NCBI GenBank assembly: GCA_016789785.1
Contig: JAEUQE010000106.1
Location: 1 to 28,082 of the forward strand
Reading direction: 5' to 3'
Source of the DNA: Bryobacterales bacterium
GTDB lineage: Bacteria; Acidobacteriota; Terriglobia; Bryobacterales; Bryobacteraceae
Length of the DNA stretch: 28,082 bases
The notes under the pieces were generated by a model. That model was not told the DNA's origin. It was given only the letters and a program-made list of their open reading frames with translations, and searched no databases. Numbering within the stretch: position 1 is the first letter of the stretch; every line of letters begins with the position of its first letter. This document shows positions 1 to 8,364 of the stretch, one piece after another. The translations under genes were made by a program, and so were the position numbers.

Positions 1-1
1 C

Positions 2-1798
2 AATTGCGGCGTGGGTAGCTGCAACTACGCCGGCTTTCCGGCGGGCTGGGCATCGGATGCGAAACAGTTTGCCTGGACGGACAACGTGACGATGAACCGC
101 GGGGCACACACATACAAGTTCGGCGTGTTCGTGAACACGAACCTCAACGGGCAGCAGCCGTCGTGGACCGATGTGCCGAGCTTCAACTTCGGGTCAAGCC
201 CGGAGAATCCGCGCGACACGGGCACCACGTTCGCCAATATGCTGCTGGGCAACTACACGTCGGTGAGCCAGACCAACGGGCGCTTCTACGGGGCGTTCCA
301 GTTCTGGGGCTTTGAAACCTACGCGCAGGATAGCTGGAAGGTGAATCGCAAACTGACTCTCGAATTCGGCGTTCGCTGGGCCTATTTGGGTCCAACGTTC
401 ACCAAGGGCGAATTCCTGCAGAACTACTTTTCGCCTTCGGCGTACGATCCCTCAAGGGCCGTGCGCATCGACACAGCACCGGGATTGCGCAACGGTTCGA
501 TCATTGCGAACAGCGGCGATCCGTTCAACGGGCTGATCCAGGAAGGCAACGGCATCCCGAAGGGATTCGCCAAGCATCGCTTTAACAATTGGGCTCCGCG
601 TTTCGGCTTTGCCTGGGATGTGTTCGGCACGGGACGTACCGCGGTGCGCGGCGGTGGCGGCATCTTCCACGAGCGGATTCGCCAGAACGTGAACAACTTC
701 GATGGGCTTGGCAATCCACCTCTCGTCTACACGCCGAGCATCTTCGCGGGACGTGTGGATGAATTGGGTCCCGGTCTGGTGGCGCAGGGCGTGCGCTTCC
801 CGGTGGGATTGTCGGCGTTTGATCCGGCCGGTCAGATTCCGACGATCTATTCGTGGTCGCTCGGCGTGCAGCATGAAATCGGCAGCCGCGTTTCACTCGA
901 CGTTTCGTATGTCGGGAACATGGGACGCTACTTGCAGTACCGGCGCGATCTGAACCAGTTGCCTCTCGGCACCACGCTGCAACCCGGCGTGCTGCAGTCG
1001 GTGAATGGAACGGTGAACGCGCTGCGCCCGTATCGTGGATTCACGTCGGTGAACTTTACCGAGTTCGGCGCCGTGTCGAACTATAATGCCTTGCAGGCGC
1101 GCGTCAGCCGCCGCTTCGCAAAGGGCTTCACGGGCAACTTCAACTATACGTGGTCGAAGGCGATGGGTGATGCGGACGCGGACGGCGAGGGCATCGGCTA
1201 CTTCCTCGACCGCCGCCGGCAGTATGGTCTGGCCGGCTTCGATCGCCAGCACATCGCGACGATGGACTTCGTCTATGAGTTGCCGCAGTTTGCCAAGAAC
1301 AATGGCTTCGCCAAAGCGGTGGTGAACGGTTGGCAGGTGAACGGCATCGCGCGTTTCTGGAGTGGTCCGCCCGCATCGGTGACCGCAGGCGGAAACCTGG
1401 GAACGTTGGGTGGAGGCCAGCGCGCCGACTTCCTTGGGGGCGATGTGTTCCCCTCCGAGAAATCGCGTCGCACCTACTTCAACTTCGCCAACTTTGCACG
1501 GCCGGCGGAAGGCAACCTCGGCAACCTCGGCAAGAACACGCTGCGACTGCCGGGCATCAACGAATGGGATGTTTCGCTGTTCAAGAACTTCCGCATTCGC
1601 GAAGGGATGAGTCTGCAGTTCCGGTTTGAGACGTTCAACACGTTCAACCATACGCAGTGGTCGGGTGTCAATACGGGTCTGCCGGGAGTGCTTCAGCCAG
1701 GTCAATCGCCGAATGACGCAACACGCGGATCATTCGGTGAAGTGAACTCGACTCGCGATCCGCGGAACATCCAGTTCGGGATGAAGTTCCTGTTCTGA
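2..1798 (+). CDS. TonB-dependent receptor, Oar-type, C-terminal part (5' end outside window)
   Basis: The reading frame is open from the window edge, so the start is missing. The sequence has the alternating amphipathic strands of an outer-membrane beta-barrel: repeated segments such as YAQDSWKVNRKLTLEFGVRW, then NFNYTWSKAM, a FETFNTFNHTQW segment, and a last strand ending in Phe (GMKFLF), the usual signal for insertion into the outer membrane. This matches the C-terminal barrel of the large Oar-like receptors typical of Acidobacteriota; the signal peptide, carboxypeptidase-regulatory-like domain and plug would lie upstream. The protein would sit in the outer membrane and import or bind a substrate that cannot be read from sequence. 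It is closed by the hairpin terminator at 1880-1923, so it is transcriptionally separate from the following sigma factor. Confidence 0.9.
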   Translation, partial: NCGVGSCNYAGFPAGWASDAKQFAWTDNVTMNRGAHTYKFGVFVNTNLNGQQPSWTDVPSFNFGSSPENPRDTGTTFANMLLGNYTSVSQTNGRFYGAFQFWGFETYAQDSWKVNRKLTLEFGVRWAYLGPTFTKGEFLQNYFSPSAYDPSRAVRIDTAPGLRNGSIIANSGDPFNGLIQEGNGIPKGFAKHRFNNWAPRFGFAWDVFGTGRTAVRGGGGIFHERIRQNVNNFDGLGNPPLVYTPSIFAGRVDELGPGLVAQGVRFPVGLSAFDPAGQIPTIYSWSLGVQHEIGSRVSLDVSYVGNMGRYLQYRRDLNQLPLGTTLQPGVLQSVNGTVNALRPYRGFTSVNFTEFGAVSNYNALQARVSRRFAKGFTGNFNYTWSKAMGDADADGEGIGYFLDRRRQYGLAGFDRQHIATMDFVYELPQFAKNNGFAKAVVNGWQVNGIARFWSGPPASVTAGGNLGTLGGGQRADFLGGDVFPSEKSRRTYFNFANFARPAEGNLGNLGKNTLRLPGINEWDVSLFKNFRIREGMSLQFRFETFNTFNHTQWSGVNTGLPGVLQPGQSPNDATRGSFGEVNSTRDPRNIQFGMKFLF

Positions 1799-1879
1799 GC
1801 AATAGGAACGCAACCGCCGCGGCGGCCGTTCAGGAGCACCAGGCGCCTGACAGCCCGTTGCAGCGTTGAGGAAGGCTGC

Positions 1880-1923
1880 AAGAGCGCCGCCAGCGTGATT
1901 CACTCTGGCGGCGCTCTTCTTTT
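1880..1923 (+). terminator. Strong rho-independent terminator after the first receptor
   Basis: A perfect 14-bp inverted repeat (AAGAGCGCCGCCAG at 1880-1893, CTGGCGGCGCTCTT at 1905-1918) encloses an 11-nt loop and is followed by CTTTT. It lies about 80 bp past the receptor stop codon and before the sigma factor start. It is the most convincing intrinsic terminator in the window. The near-symmetric A/T ends could allow some activity in the reverse direction too. Confidence 0.88.
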
Positions 1924-1965
1924 CGGCGGCGCAGGATCGAGCCGCTTTCCTCCGTTCTACCTGTC

Positions 1966-1974
1966 TGTGATACT
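1966..1974 (+). promoter_or_regulatory. Candidate extended -10 element before the ECF sigma gene
   Basis: TGTGATACT resembles an extended -10 (TGn followed by a TATAAT-like hexamer, GATACT at 1969-1974). It lies only 7 nt before the ATG at 1982, so a transcript from it would start at or next to the start codon. No TTGACA-like -35 was found at the usual distance. Judged by eye only. Confidence 0.3.
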
Positions 1975-1981
1975 GAGTGGA

Positions 1982-2533
1982 ATGGAAATTACCGAGATGC
2001 TGCGGAGGATCAGCACGGGCGACTCGGATGCTTTCAACACACTCATGCCGTTTGTGTACGACGAGTTGAAGCGGCTTGCCTATGGTCATCTGCGGCGCGA
2101 GAGCGACGCTCCGATGGAGCCGACCACACTCGTACACGAGGTTTATCTCAAACTCGTCAGCTCTCATCATCCCGACTACGAATCGAGAAAGCAGTTCTAC
2201 TGTGTGGCCTCGCGAGCCATGCGTCAGGTTCTCGTCGATAACGCCCGTTCCCGCCTGGCTCAGAAGCGTGGCTCGGGGATGCGGCTGGAACTGGCAGGCT
2301 GGCAGGAATTCGGTACCGATCCCGATCGGACGGTAGTGGCTGTGAACGACGCCCTGGAGCGCCTGGCCAAGGTCAGCGCAACCAAGGCCCGACTGGTGGA
2401 AATGCGCTACTTTGGGGGGCTGACCGCCGAGGATTGTGCGTTGCTCGAATCGATGTCAGTCCATGTGGTGCGAAAGGAACTCCGGCTCGCACATGCATGG
2501 CTGAAGCGGGAGCTTTCGCGCGATGACTCCTGA
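1982..2533 (+). CDS. ECF-family RNA polymerase sigma factor, partner of a Ser/Thr kinase
   Basis: The product is 183 residues. The N-terminal half is a sigma region 2 with the motif EPTTLVHEVYLKLV typical of the ECF subfamily often annotated TIGR02999 in Acidobacteria and Planctomycetes, followed by QFYCVASRAMRQVLVDNAR. The C-terminal part from about residue 130 is a sigma region 4 helix-turn-helix, although its recognition segment (AEDCALLESMSVHVVRKEL) departs from the usual spelling. The frame is open back to 1895, but that start lies inside the terminator hairpin; the ATG at 1982 begins the conserved domain (MEITEMLRRI) and is preferred. No good Shine-Dalgarno sequence precedes it. The stop overlaps the start of the downstream kinase by 11 bp, implying coupled translation and a shared signalling role. 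Confidence 0.88.
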   Translation: MEITEMLRRISTGDSDAFNTLMPFVYDELKRLAYGHLRRESDAPMEPTTLVHEVYLKLVSSHHPDYESRKQFYCVASRAMRQVLVDNARSRLAQKRGSGMRLELAGWQEFGTDPDRTVVAVNDALERLAKVSATKARLVEMRYFGGLTAEDCALLESMSVHVVRKELRLAHAWLKRELSRDDS

Positions 2534-5132
2534 TTCCGAGAAGCGATTCCATGACATGGCCGACCTTTCGGACGAGGAGCGGGAGCGCTACGCTCGACAG
2601 CACCAGTTGGGCCCGGACACGCTCCGTGAGGTGCAGTCCCTGCTCGATCACGACGGCTCGTTCGAGTTGGACGGTGCGGTCCGCAACGTCGCGCAGAGGG
2701 CCGTTGGAGCGCCGGAGATGCAATGCGGGGCCTATGAACTCAAGGAGATGATCGGTTCCGGTGGCATGGGCGTGGTGTATCGCGCCGAACGCACCGATGG
2801 TGAGATCCGCCATCAGGCAGCAATCAAGATGTTGCGCCCGATGTTCGACGAAGCGGCTTTTCGCGACCGCTTCCTGCGCGAACGGCAAATCCTCGCGCAA
2901 GTCTCCCACCCGAACGTCGCGCGCTTGCTGGACGCCGGGCATACCGCCAATGGTGTCCCGTACCTGGTGATGGAGTATGTGAAGGGCACGCGCATCGACG
3001 AGCACTGTGCTTCGCTCTCCTTGGGCGATCGCCTGCGCCTGTTTCTCAAGGTCTGCGATGCTGTTGCGTTCCTGCACCAGAATCTCATCGTGCACCGGGA
3101 TCTCAAGCCGGGCAACCTGCTCGTCACCGATGAAGGCGAACCCAAGTTGCTCGACTTTGGAATCGCGAAGATTCTGGATATCGCGGCGGAACGTACGCTG
3201 ACGCGCGATCAAGCCTGGACGCCGGAATATGCCAGTCCCGAACAAATCCGGGGCGCGGCGATGACTACCGCGACGGATGTGTACTCGCTCGGCGCCGTGC
3301 TTTACCGCCTGCTGACGGGGCAACTGCCAAGGGAAAACGCCACGTCGGCGATCATCCCGCCGAGCCACTGGAACAAGGAGTTGCGTGGTGATCTGGAGGC
3401 CGTCCTGATGGTCGCGCTACGGGACGAACCTGGTGAGCGCTACTCGTCGGTCGAGAAATTGGCCGGGGATATCGCGGCGTACCTGGATTTCCGGCCAGTG
3501 GCGGCGCGCCGCGGGACGCTGCTGTATCGAAGCCGCAAGTTTCTGCGCCGCTATTGGGCTCCTTCGCTGGCCGCGGCACTCACGGGCACAGCTCTTGTTG
3601 CTGGTGTGCTCTTCGTCCAACGGGAAAGAGCAATCGCGGAACGGCGGTTCCAGCAGGTTCGTCAGCTTGCCAAGCGGCTGTACGAAGTGGATTCGAAGAT
3701 CGCGAAGGTGCCGGGCAGTGTCGAGGCACGGCGGTCGATCGTCAATACCGCGCTGCAATATCTGGAGGGCCTGAGCAAGGAGTCCAGCGGAGATCCGGAC
3801 TTGTTGACGGAGTTGGCCGAGATCTATTCCACGACTGGCAAAGTCCAGTTCTCCCGTGTGGAGCCGAGCCTGGGGGAAGAGAAGCAGGCTGCGGAGAGCT
3901 ATCGCAAGGCGGCCGCGCTGCTCGCAAGGGCCTCCGCCGTCCGGCCACCGGACCGCGACGCGATGCGGCTCCTCGCAAAAATTGAGATCCATCGCTTGCC
4001 GATGGACACCGGCGCCGACACCGACCATGGCGTTTCGAGAGCACGGGCCGTGGTCAAACACGCCGGGAAACTGCTCGATGCGTCGGCGAGTTCCGAGGAC
4101 TACCGAATCGCGAGCGTCGCCTACACCAGCCTCGCGCACGCGCTACTGGACAACTCCGAACTGAGCGAAGCAGAGCAGACCATGGTGCTCGCAGTAAAGA
4201 ATGCGCGCCGCCTTGCGGAGAGTAACGGCGCCCCACGCGCATGGGTGGAACTGGCGGTGAGCTTGCGGGTCCAGGCCGATGTTTTCCGCTACGCGGGCGA
4301 ACTCGAGAAGGGGTTGGCCTCGCTGGACGAAGCGATCCGGCTGTTGGCGGTACGTCAGCACGAAGTGCCAGAGGCGATCCAGGAACTCGCCCATGCGCAT
4401 TACGCGAAGGGTCTGATGCTGGGCGACACCAGCGGACCCAGCCTTGGCCGGTATGAGGATGCTTTGGAGCCGCTTTCGCGATCGAAGGCCTTTTCCAGGG
4501 ACCGTTTTCTGAAGGACTCCAGCGACCTCGTCGCGCGTCTCGACTTTGCGCAGTCTTCCCTCAAGATGGGCCGGATCCTACAACGGACCAAGCCAGCCGA
4601 AGCGATTTCCGTTTATGACGCGGGCCTTGATGCGATCGCCCGAATGCCGGCCACGAGCGCCCGCAGAACCACCTATTTAGTCCGGCTGTTGTGCGAATCC
4701 ACGGAGCCGTTACGTAAGCTTCGCCGCCACGCGGAGGCCGCACAGCGGCTCGCAAAGGCGGTCTCGCTCTTGCGGGACTCGAAACGGTACCCCATCCGCG
4801 GGATCACACCCGGAGGCCCCGGGGAAGCGCTGCTGCGGGTCCAGGCAGAGGGCGAAGTTCAGGCCGGCAGGCTGCCGAGGGCGATTGCACTGTACGAGGA
4901 GTCGCTGGGAATGATGAACTCCGAGTCGGTTCGGAAAGACCAGGACCTCGGCGATGCGGTCGGGTACACCGCCATTCAGCAGCGCTTGCGCGATCTCCAC
5001 CATCAGGCTGGCAACGCGTCGCAGGCCGGACGTCTTCAAGCGGACATGTTGGCCCTTTGGCGGCGCTGGAATCAAAGACTCCCCGGCAACCCACTCGTCG
5101 GGCGCGAGCTGTCGCGCCTCGCTCAGAAATAA
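2523..5132 (+). CDS. Membrane-anchored Ser/Thr protein kinase with helical repeat C-terminus
   Basis: The 869-residue product has a complete Hanks-type kinase domain at about residues 70-320: glycine-rich loop GSGGMG (78-83), ATP-binding Lys102, helix-C Glu120, HRD catalytic loop with Asp193, DFG at 211-213 and the SPE equivalent of the APE motif at 238-240. A juxtamembrane stretch is followed by one membrane helix at about 346-365. The remaining 500 residues are helical and repeat-like (TPR-like pairs, for example ALYEESLGMM and SLDEAIRLLAV) and would be extracytoplasmic if topology is N-in. All catalytic residues are present, so it should be active. It starts inside the end of the ECF sigma gene; in acidobacteria such sigma/kinase pairs are recurrent, with the kinase expected to phosphorylate the sigma factor or an associated protein. 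The substrate is not known. Confidence 0.93.
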   Translation: MTPDSEKRFHDMADLSDEERERYARQHQLGPDTLREVQSLLDHDGSFELDGAVRNVAQRAVGAPEMQCGAYELKEMIGSGGMGVVYRAERTDGEIRHQAAIKMLRPMFDEAAFRDRFLRERQILAQVSHPNVARLLDAGHTANGVPYLVMEYVKGTRIDEHCASLSLGDRLRLFLKVCDAVAFLHQNLIVHRDLKPGNLLVTDEGEPKLLDFGIAKILDIAAERTLTRDQAWTPEYASPEQIRGAAMTTATDVYSLGAVLYRLLTGQLPRENATSAIIPPSHWNKELRGDLEAVLMVALRDEPGERYSSVEKLAGDIAAYLDFRPVAARRGTLLYRSRKFLRRYWAPSLAAALTGTALVAGVLFVQRERAIAERRFQQVRQLAKRLYEVDSKIAKVPGSVEARRSIVNTALQYLEGLSKESSGDPDLLTELAEIYSTTGKVQFSRVEPSLGEEKQAAESYRKAAALLARASAVRPPDRDAMRLLAKIEIHRLPMDTGADTDHGVSRARAVVKHAGKLLDASASSEDYRIASVAYTSLAHALLDNSELSEAEQTMVLAVKNARRLAESNGAPRAWVELAVSLRVQADVFRYAGELEKGLASLDEAIRLLAVRQHEVPEAIQELAHAHYAKGLMLGDTSGPSLGRYEDALEPLSRSKAFSRDRFLKDSSDLVARLDFAQSSLKMGRILQRTKPAEAISVYDAGLDAIARMPATSARRTTYLVRLLCESTEPLRKLRRHAEAAQRLAKAVSLLRDSKRYPIRGITPGGPGEALLRVQAEGEVQAGRLPRAIALYEESLGMMNSESVRKDQDLGDAVGYTAIQQRLRDLHHQAGNASQAGRLQADMLALWRRWNQRLPGNPLVGRELSRLAQK

Positions 5133-5257
5133 ATTCACTCCAACCGTCTAATTCCGCCGGCGAACTTCGCATCGTTGGGTGTCCACCAATGCCACCCGTT
5201 CCCTAATGGAAGGCAAGGGCCTGAGAAGCGGGCAAAGGATGCAGGAAGGATCTGACC

Positions 5258-6466
5258 ATGGGAGTCGCACACAGAATTCTTGAGGGGCTGATGTTTGGGT
5301 CGATTACGGAGAGTCTCGATATCGAGGATTGGATTGCTGAAAGATTGCCATCCGGTCCCCGCGTCCGAATCAGGGCCGCGGAGGTGGAGGCTGACATTTG
5401 GGCCGGCCTGCCAACGACGTACTACAAGAGAATGCCGCCGCCGTGGAAGGGTTACGTAGCCGTTCGCGTCTTAGCCGCTGCAACCGAACTCACTCCAGTG
5501 CAGTTCTCCGGAAGCCCGCTGACAAAGCCGCTCACGCTCAAGCTCAAGAGATGGGGCAGCGCCGAGGGCAACAGGAAATACGGCGAGCCGGCGAGGATCG
5601 GCTTCATCATCACCGTCAATTACAACGTCGTTCATCCCGGCACGGAACCCGTTTATGAGAAGCAGGGCAAGGATCAGATGATCCTCTTCTGGGAATACAC
5701 CGTCTACACCAACGGAGACATCCAGTTCAGAGAACCTACGTTCCTTCATTACAATAGGTCCGACGAAGCTCATTGGGATTACAGCGCAAAACCCATTCCA
5801 GCCAGCCCGATCACGGTGCCGAGCAACGTGGCCAACCTCCAGTTGCAGTTCAAGATGACCACCGGCGCCTTCCAGCAGAGTTCCGGAAGCAGGACCGACT
5901 CCGACACAATTGGTATCTCACACGGCGTTGAGGCTGGCAGCAACCGTACGCGGAATTCGCCAACGCTGAATCCTCCGATCCCCAACTATTCGCCCGACGA
6001 CTTACTGCTCAAGATCATAGTCGAACCCATCGACCCCGATCCGCCCAAGCCTCCTACGCCAGCACCGAGGGTGCCGGACAAACTCGTCGTGTACTTCGCG
6101 AATGAAACGGATGTGGTGGTCTCGCCGGCATGGGTCGCAAAGATCCACGAGTGGGTGACTGGCCTTCAGAAGGACAAACCCTGGCTCTGGACACTGCTGG
6201 AACAGAAGAAGGTCAAGATCACAGTGAGGGGCTACGCCAGCATGACTGGCCCGCCGGCTGCGAATTGGGAGACGTACTCTGACCAACGCGCCAAGAACGT
6301 GAAGGCCATAGCGCTAAAGGCAGCAGGTGAAATGGAGCGCGGCAAGGACTACATCAACGTCTACGCGAAAGGCCATGGCGTGACAGGCAAGCCTGGTCCC
6401 GATCCCGAGGCACGCCGGGCGGAGGTTTCCATCGAGCAATCTGAAGTTGACGCGATCTATCGCTGA
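5258..6466 (+). CDS. OmpA-like C-terminal domain protein with unknown N-terminal domain
   Basis: The 402-residue protein starts at an ATG with a good ribosome site (AGGAAGGA, about 7 nt upstream). Residues 275-393 read as an OmpA/MotB-like domain: a first strand LVVYFANETDV, then RGYAS in place of the usual GHTD turn, NWETYSDQRAKNV matching the NxxLSxxRA helix, and EARRAEVSI matching the final RRVEI strand. Residues 1-260 are beta-rich and not recognised; a short Pro-rich linker (DPDPPKPPTPAP) joins the halves. There is no signal peptide or membrane helix, unlike ordinary OmpA proteins, so it is either cytosolic, exported by a dedicated machine, or part of a contractile or other assembly. Spacing from the kinase (125 bp) suggests it has its own promoter. 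The domain call is good; the function is unknown. Confidence 0.75.
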   Translation: MGVAHRILEGLMFGSITESLDIEDWIAERLPSGPRVRIRAAEVEADIWAGLPTTYYKRMPPPWKGYVAVRVLAAATELTPVQFSGSPLTKPLTLKLKRWGSAEGNRKYGEPARIGFIITVNYNVVHPGTEPVYEKQGKDQMILFWEYTVYTNGDIQFREPTFLHYNRSDEAHWDYSAKPIPASPITVPSNVANLQLQFKMTTGAFQQSSGSRTDSDTIGISHGVEAGSNRTRNSPTLNPPIPNYSPDDLLLKIIVEPIDPDPPKPPTPAPRVPDKLVVYFANETDVVVSPAWVAKIHEWVTGLQKDKPWLWTLLEQKKVKITVRGYASMTGPPAANWETYSDQRAKNVKAIALKAAGEMERGKDYINVYAKGHGVTGKPGPDPEARRAEVSIEQSEVDAIYR

Positions 6467-6541
6467 TGCCCCGCTGCGCACGCCTCGCTCCTGAACCCCA
6501 CTGCTTTGCGAAGGGGCGCGCAATCATGGAAAGCTAGGTTT

Positions 6542-7651
6542 GTGGGAAAAATATGGGTGGTCGCGGCATTAGGCGGCCTATTGTCTGCGCAGGCGGATCC
6601 GACAGCCATCAAGTTTCAGAAGGCCTCCGAGGCCTTGGCCGCCAACCGGCTGACCGATGCCGAGCAGGGCTTCCTGGCAGTTTTGAAAGCCCAACCGGAC
6701 AATCTGGGAGCGCTGGGCAACTTGGGCGTCGTCTACTCGCGGATGGACCGGGTGGACGACGCCGTTCGTGTCTATGGGCGTGCGCTCAAGCTGGCGCCTC
6801 GGCACCCGGGACTGTTGTTGAATCTGAGCCTCGCGCACATGAAGGCGGAGGATCACGCGGCAGCGCTGCCGCTGCTCGATCAGTTGGCGAAGGGTGGCCA
6901 GGCGACGCCGCAAGTGCGCCAGTTGCTGGCGACGTGTCAACTGCAGACGGGGCGCGCGAAGGAGGCGATCGCGACGTTGGAGGGATTGCCTCGCGATGCC
7001 GGCGTGTTGTACGTGTTGGGGTCGGCGTATCTGCGCACGAAGGAAGCGGAGAAGGCACGAGAGGCTTTTGCAGAGTTACTAACCACTTCGTCGAGCCCGG
7101 CGCAGGCGCATTTCCTGCTGGGACGGGCCTACGCGGAGAGCACGTTGTTCGACGAAGCGGTGGCGGAGTTGCGGCAGGCGCTGGCGGCGGATGAGTCGAT
7201 GACGGCGGCGAGGATGGAGTTGGCGAAGGTCTGCATTGGGCAGCGTGCCAATGAGGATGCGGAGAAAGAGTTGCGCGCGGTGCTTCGAGCGCAAGAGGAG
7301 CATGCGGAGGCTTCTTACTATCTCGGCGCGCTGCTGACGGTGACCGGACGCGAGGAAGAAGCGCTGCCTTTGTTGGAACGGGCTCGGGCCGCGAGGCCAA
7401 ATGGGTGGGGCGCCTACTACTATCTGGGCCGTGTTCGATTGCAGCAAAAGCGGACCACGCAAGCGGTGACTCTATTGGAACGTGCCGCGAAGTTGAATGC
7501 AACAGAAGCGGCGGTACAGTTTCAGTTGGCGCGAGCGTATCAGATTGCTGGCCGCGCGGCGGAAGCGAAGCTGGCACGGGCGCGCTACGAGAAGTTGAAG
7601 CAAGGTCAGGAGAGCCGCGAGGAGCAGGTGTTCCGGCAAAGCAATCCGTAG
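6542..7651 (+). CDS. Exported TPR-repeat protein
   Basis: From the GTG at 6542 the protein is 369 residues with a compact signal peptide (GKIWVVAALGGLLSAQA before DPTAIKF). A TTG at 6506 would add 12 residues but lacks a ribosome site, whereas GGAAAG lies 8 nt before the GTG. The rest is a run of about eight or nine tetratricopeptide repeats; clear units include ALGNLGVVYSRMDRVDDAVR, LYVLGSAYLRTKEAEKAREA, AHFLLGRAYAESTLFDEAVA, ASYYLGALLTVTGREEEALP and AYYYLGRVRLQQKRTTQAV. It ends in a charged tail. Such proteins are protein-interaction scaffolds in the periplasm or attached to the envelope; no enzymatic domain is present. The partner cannot be named. Confidence 0.82.
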   Translation: MGKIWVVAALGGLLSAQADPTAIKFQKASEALAANRLTDAEQGFLAVLKAQPDNLGALGNLGVVYSRMDRVDDAVRVYGRALKLAPRHPGLLLNLSLAHMKAEDHAAALPLLDQLAKGGQATPQVRQLLATCQLQTGRAKEAIATLEGLPRDAGVLYVLGSAYLRTKEAEKAREAFAELLTTSSSPAQAHFLLGRAYAESTLFDEAVAELRQALAADESMTAARMELAKVCIGQRANEDAEKELRAVLRAQEEHAEASYYLGALLTVTGREEEALPLLERARAARPNGWGAYYYLGRVRLQQKRTTQAVTLLERAAKLNATEAAVQFQLARAYQIAGRAAEAKLARARYEKLKQGQESREEQVFRQSNP

Positions 7652-7823
7652 CCAGGCGTTTGATGTATACTGAGCGCGTCCGGGAAAACCCAAGCCGTGA
7701 ACCCGGATTGTGTTGGTCTACCATGCGGAATCCAGCCTGTGGGTGTGTCCCGCCGATCGCGACTTGCCCAGACCCTGCGCTCTCCGCTTTTCCGATCCTT
7801 CATCGGCCGGCAGGCAGGCCAGC

Positions 7824-8327
7824 ATGAAAGAATTCCTGCGTTTCGCTGGTAGGGTGACGGTGGCTCACGTGGTCACTTACATCGGCGTCGGAGTACTTGC
7901 GTACACATTTCTAACGCAGACGCTGTTCAACGATCCCAGCGGGCTGGTGGCGCGAGTGATGCGGACGCCATCCGAGCCGGAGCTTTGGAATCACGTCACC
8001 CGGTGGATGCTCCCCCTGCAGGTCCTTCGAGGCATTCTCATCGCTGCGGTGCTCTACCCGTTTCTCGCCACCTTCCGTTCCTGGGGCTACGGGAAGCGTG
8101 TAGTCGCCATCGCCGGCCTGTATATCGTACTCGGCCAATGGGCGAGCACGGTGGCCGGGTCCGGCACGATCGAGGGTTGGCTGATTCTCAGGCCGGAGTT
8201 CACCTCGCCAGACATCGTGGTGAAAGCGATGATCGAAGGTTTCGTGCAAGGGCTGGCTCTCGCGGCTTGGGTAGCCCGATCGATGATGCCGGCCGATTCG
8301 GGGTTGAAGCACCATCGGCAGCCCTAA
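7824..8327 (+). CDS. Four-helix integral membrane protein of unknown function
   Basis: The ATG at 7824 gives 167 residues; the frame is open back to 7710, but the extra 38 residues are not protein-like and the ATG at 7824 starts a positively charged N-terminus (MKEFLRFAGR). Four hydrophobic helices are visible at about residues 11-31, 61-84, 91-111 and 131-151, with a short polar C-terminus. No catalytic motif was recognised. It lies between the TPR protein and the DsbA-like protein, with 172 bp upstream and 37 bp downstream, so it may have its own promoter; a TATACT at 7666-7671 is a weak candidate -10 but is 150 bp away. Confidence 0.7.
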   Translation: MKEFLRFAGRVTVAHVVTYIGVGVLAYTFLTQTLFNDPSGLVARVMRTPSEPELWNHVTRWMLPLQVLRGILIAAVLYPFLATFRSWGYGKRVVAIAGLYIVLGQWASTVAGSGTIEGWLILRPEFTSPDIVVKAMIEGFVQGLALAAWVARSMMPADSGLKHHRQP

Positions 8328-8350
8328 GGAACGCGGGTCCGGGCGAACGC

Positions 8351-8356
8351 TACAAT
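8351..8356 (+). promoter_or_regulatory. Candidate -10 hexamer immediately before the DsbA-like gene
   Basis: TACAAT matches the -10 consensus in five of six positions and ends 8 nt before the ATG at 8365. No -35 was recognised at 16-18 bp. If used, the transcript would have almost no leader. Low confidence because a hexamer alone occurs often by chance. Confidence 0.25.
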
Positions 8357-8364
8357 GAAAAGAT

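Noticed and set aside
2373..3368. Minus-strand frame of 331 codons opposite the sigma factor and kinase
   Set aside because: Antisense shadow of an intact kinase domain; no start signal.
6506..6541. TTG start for the TPR protein
   Set aside because: No ribosome site precedes it, while the GTG at 6542 has GGAAAG at good spacing and begins a compact signal peptide.
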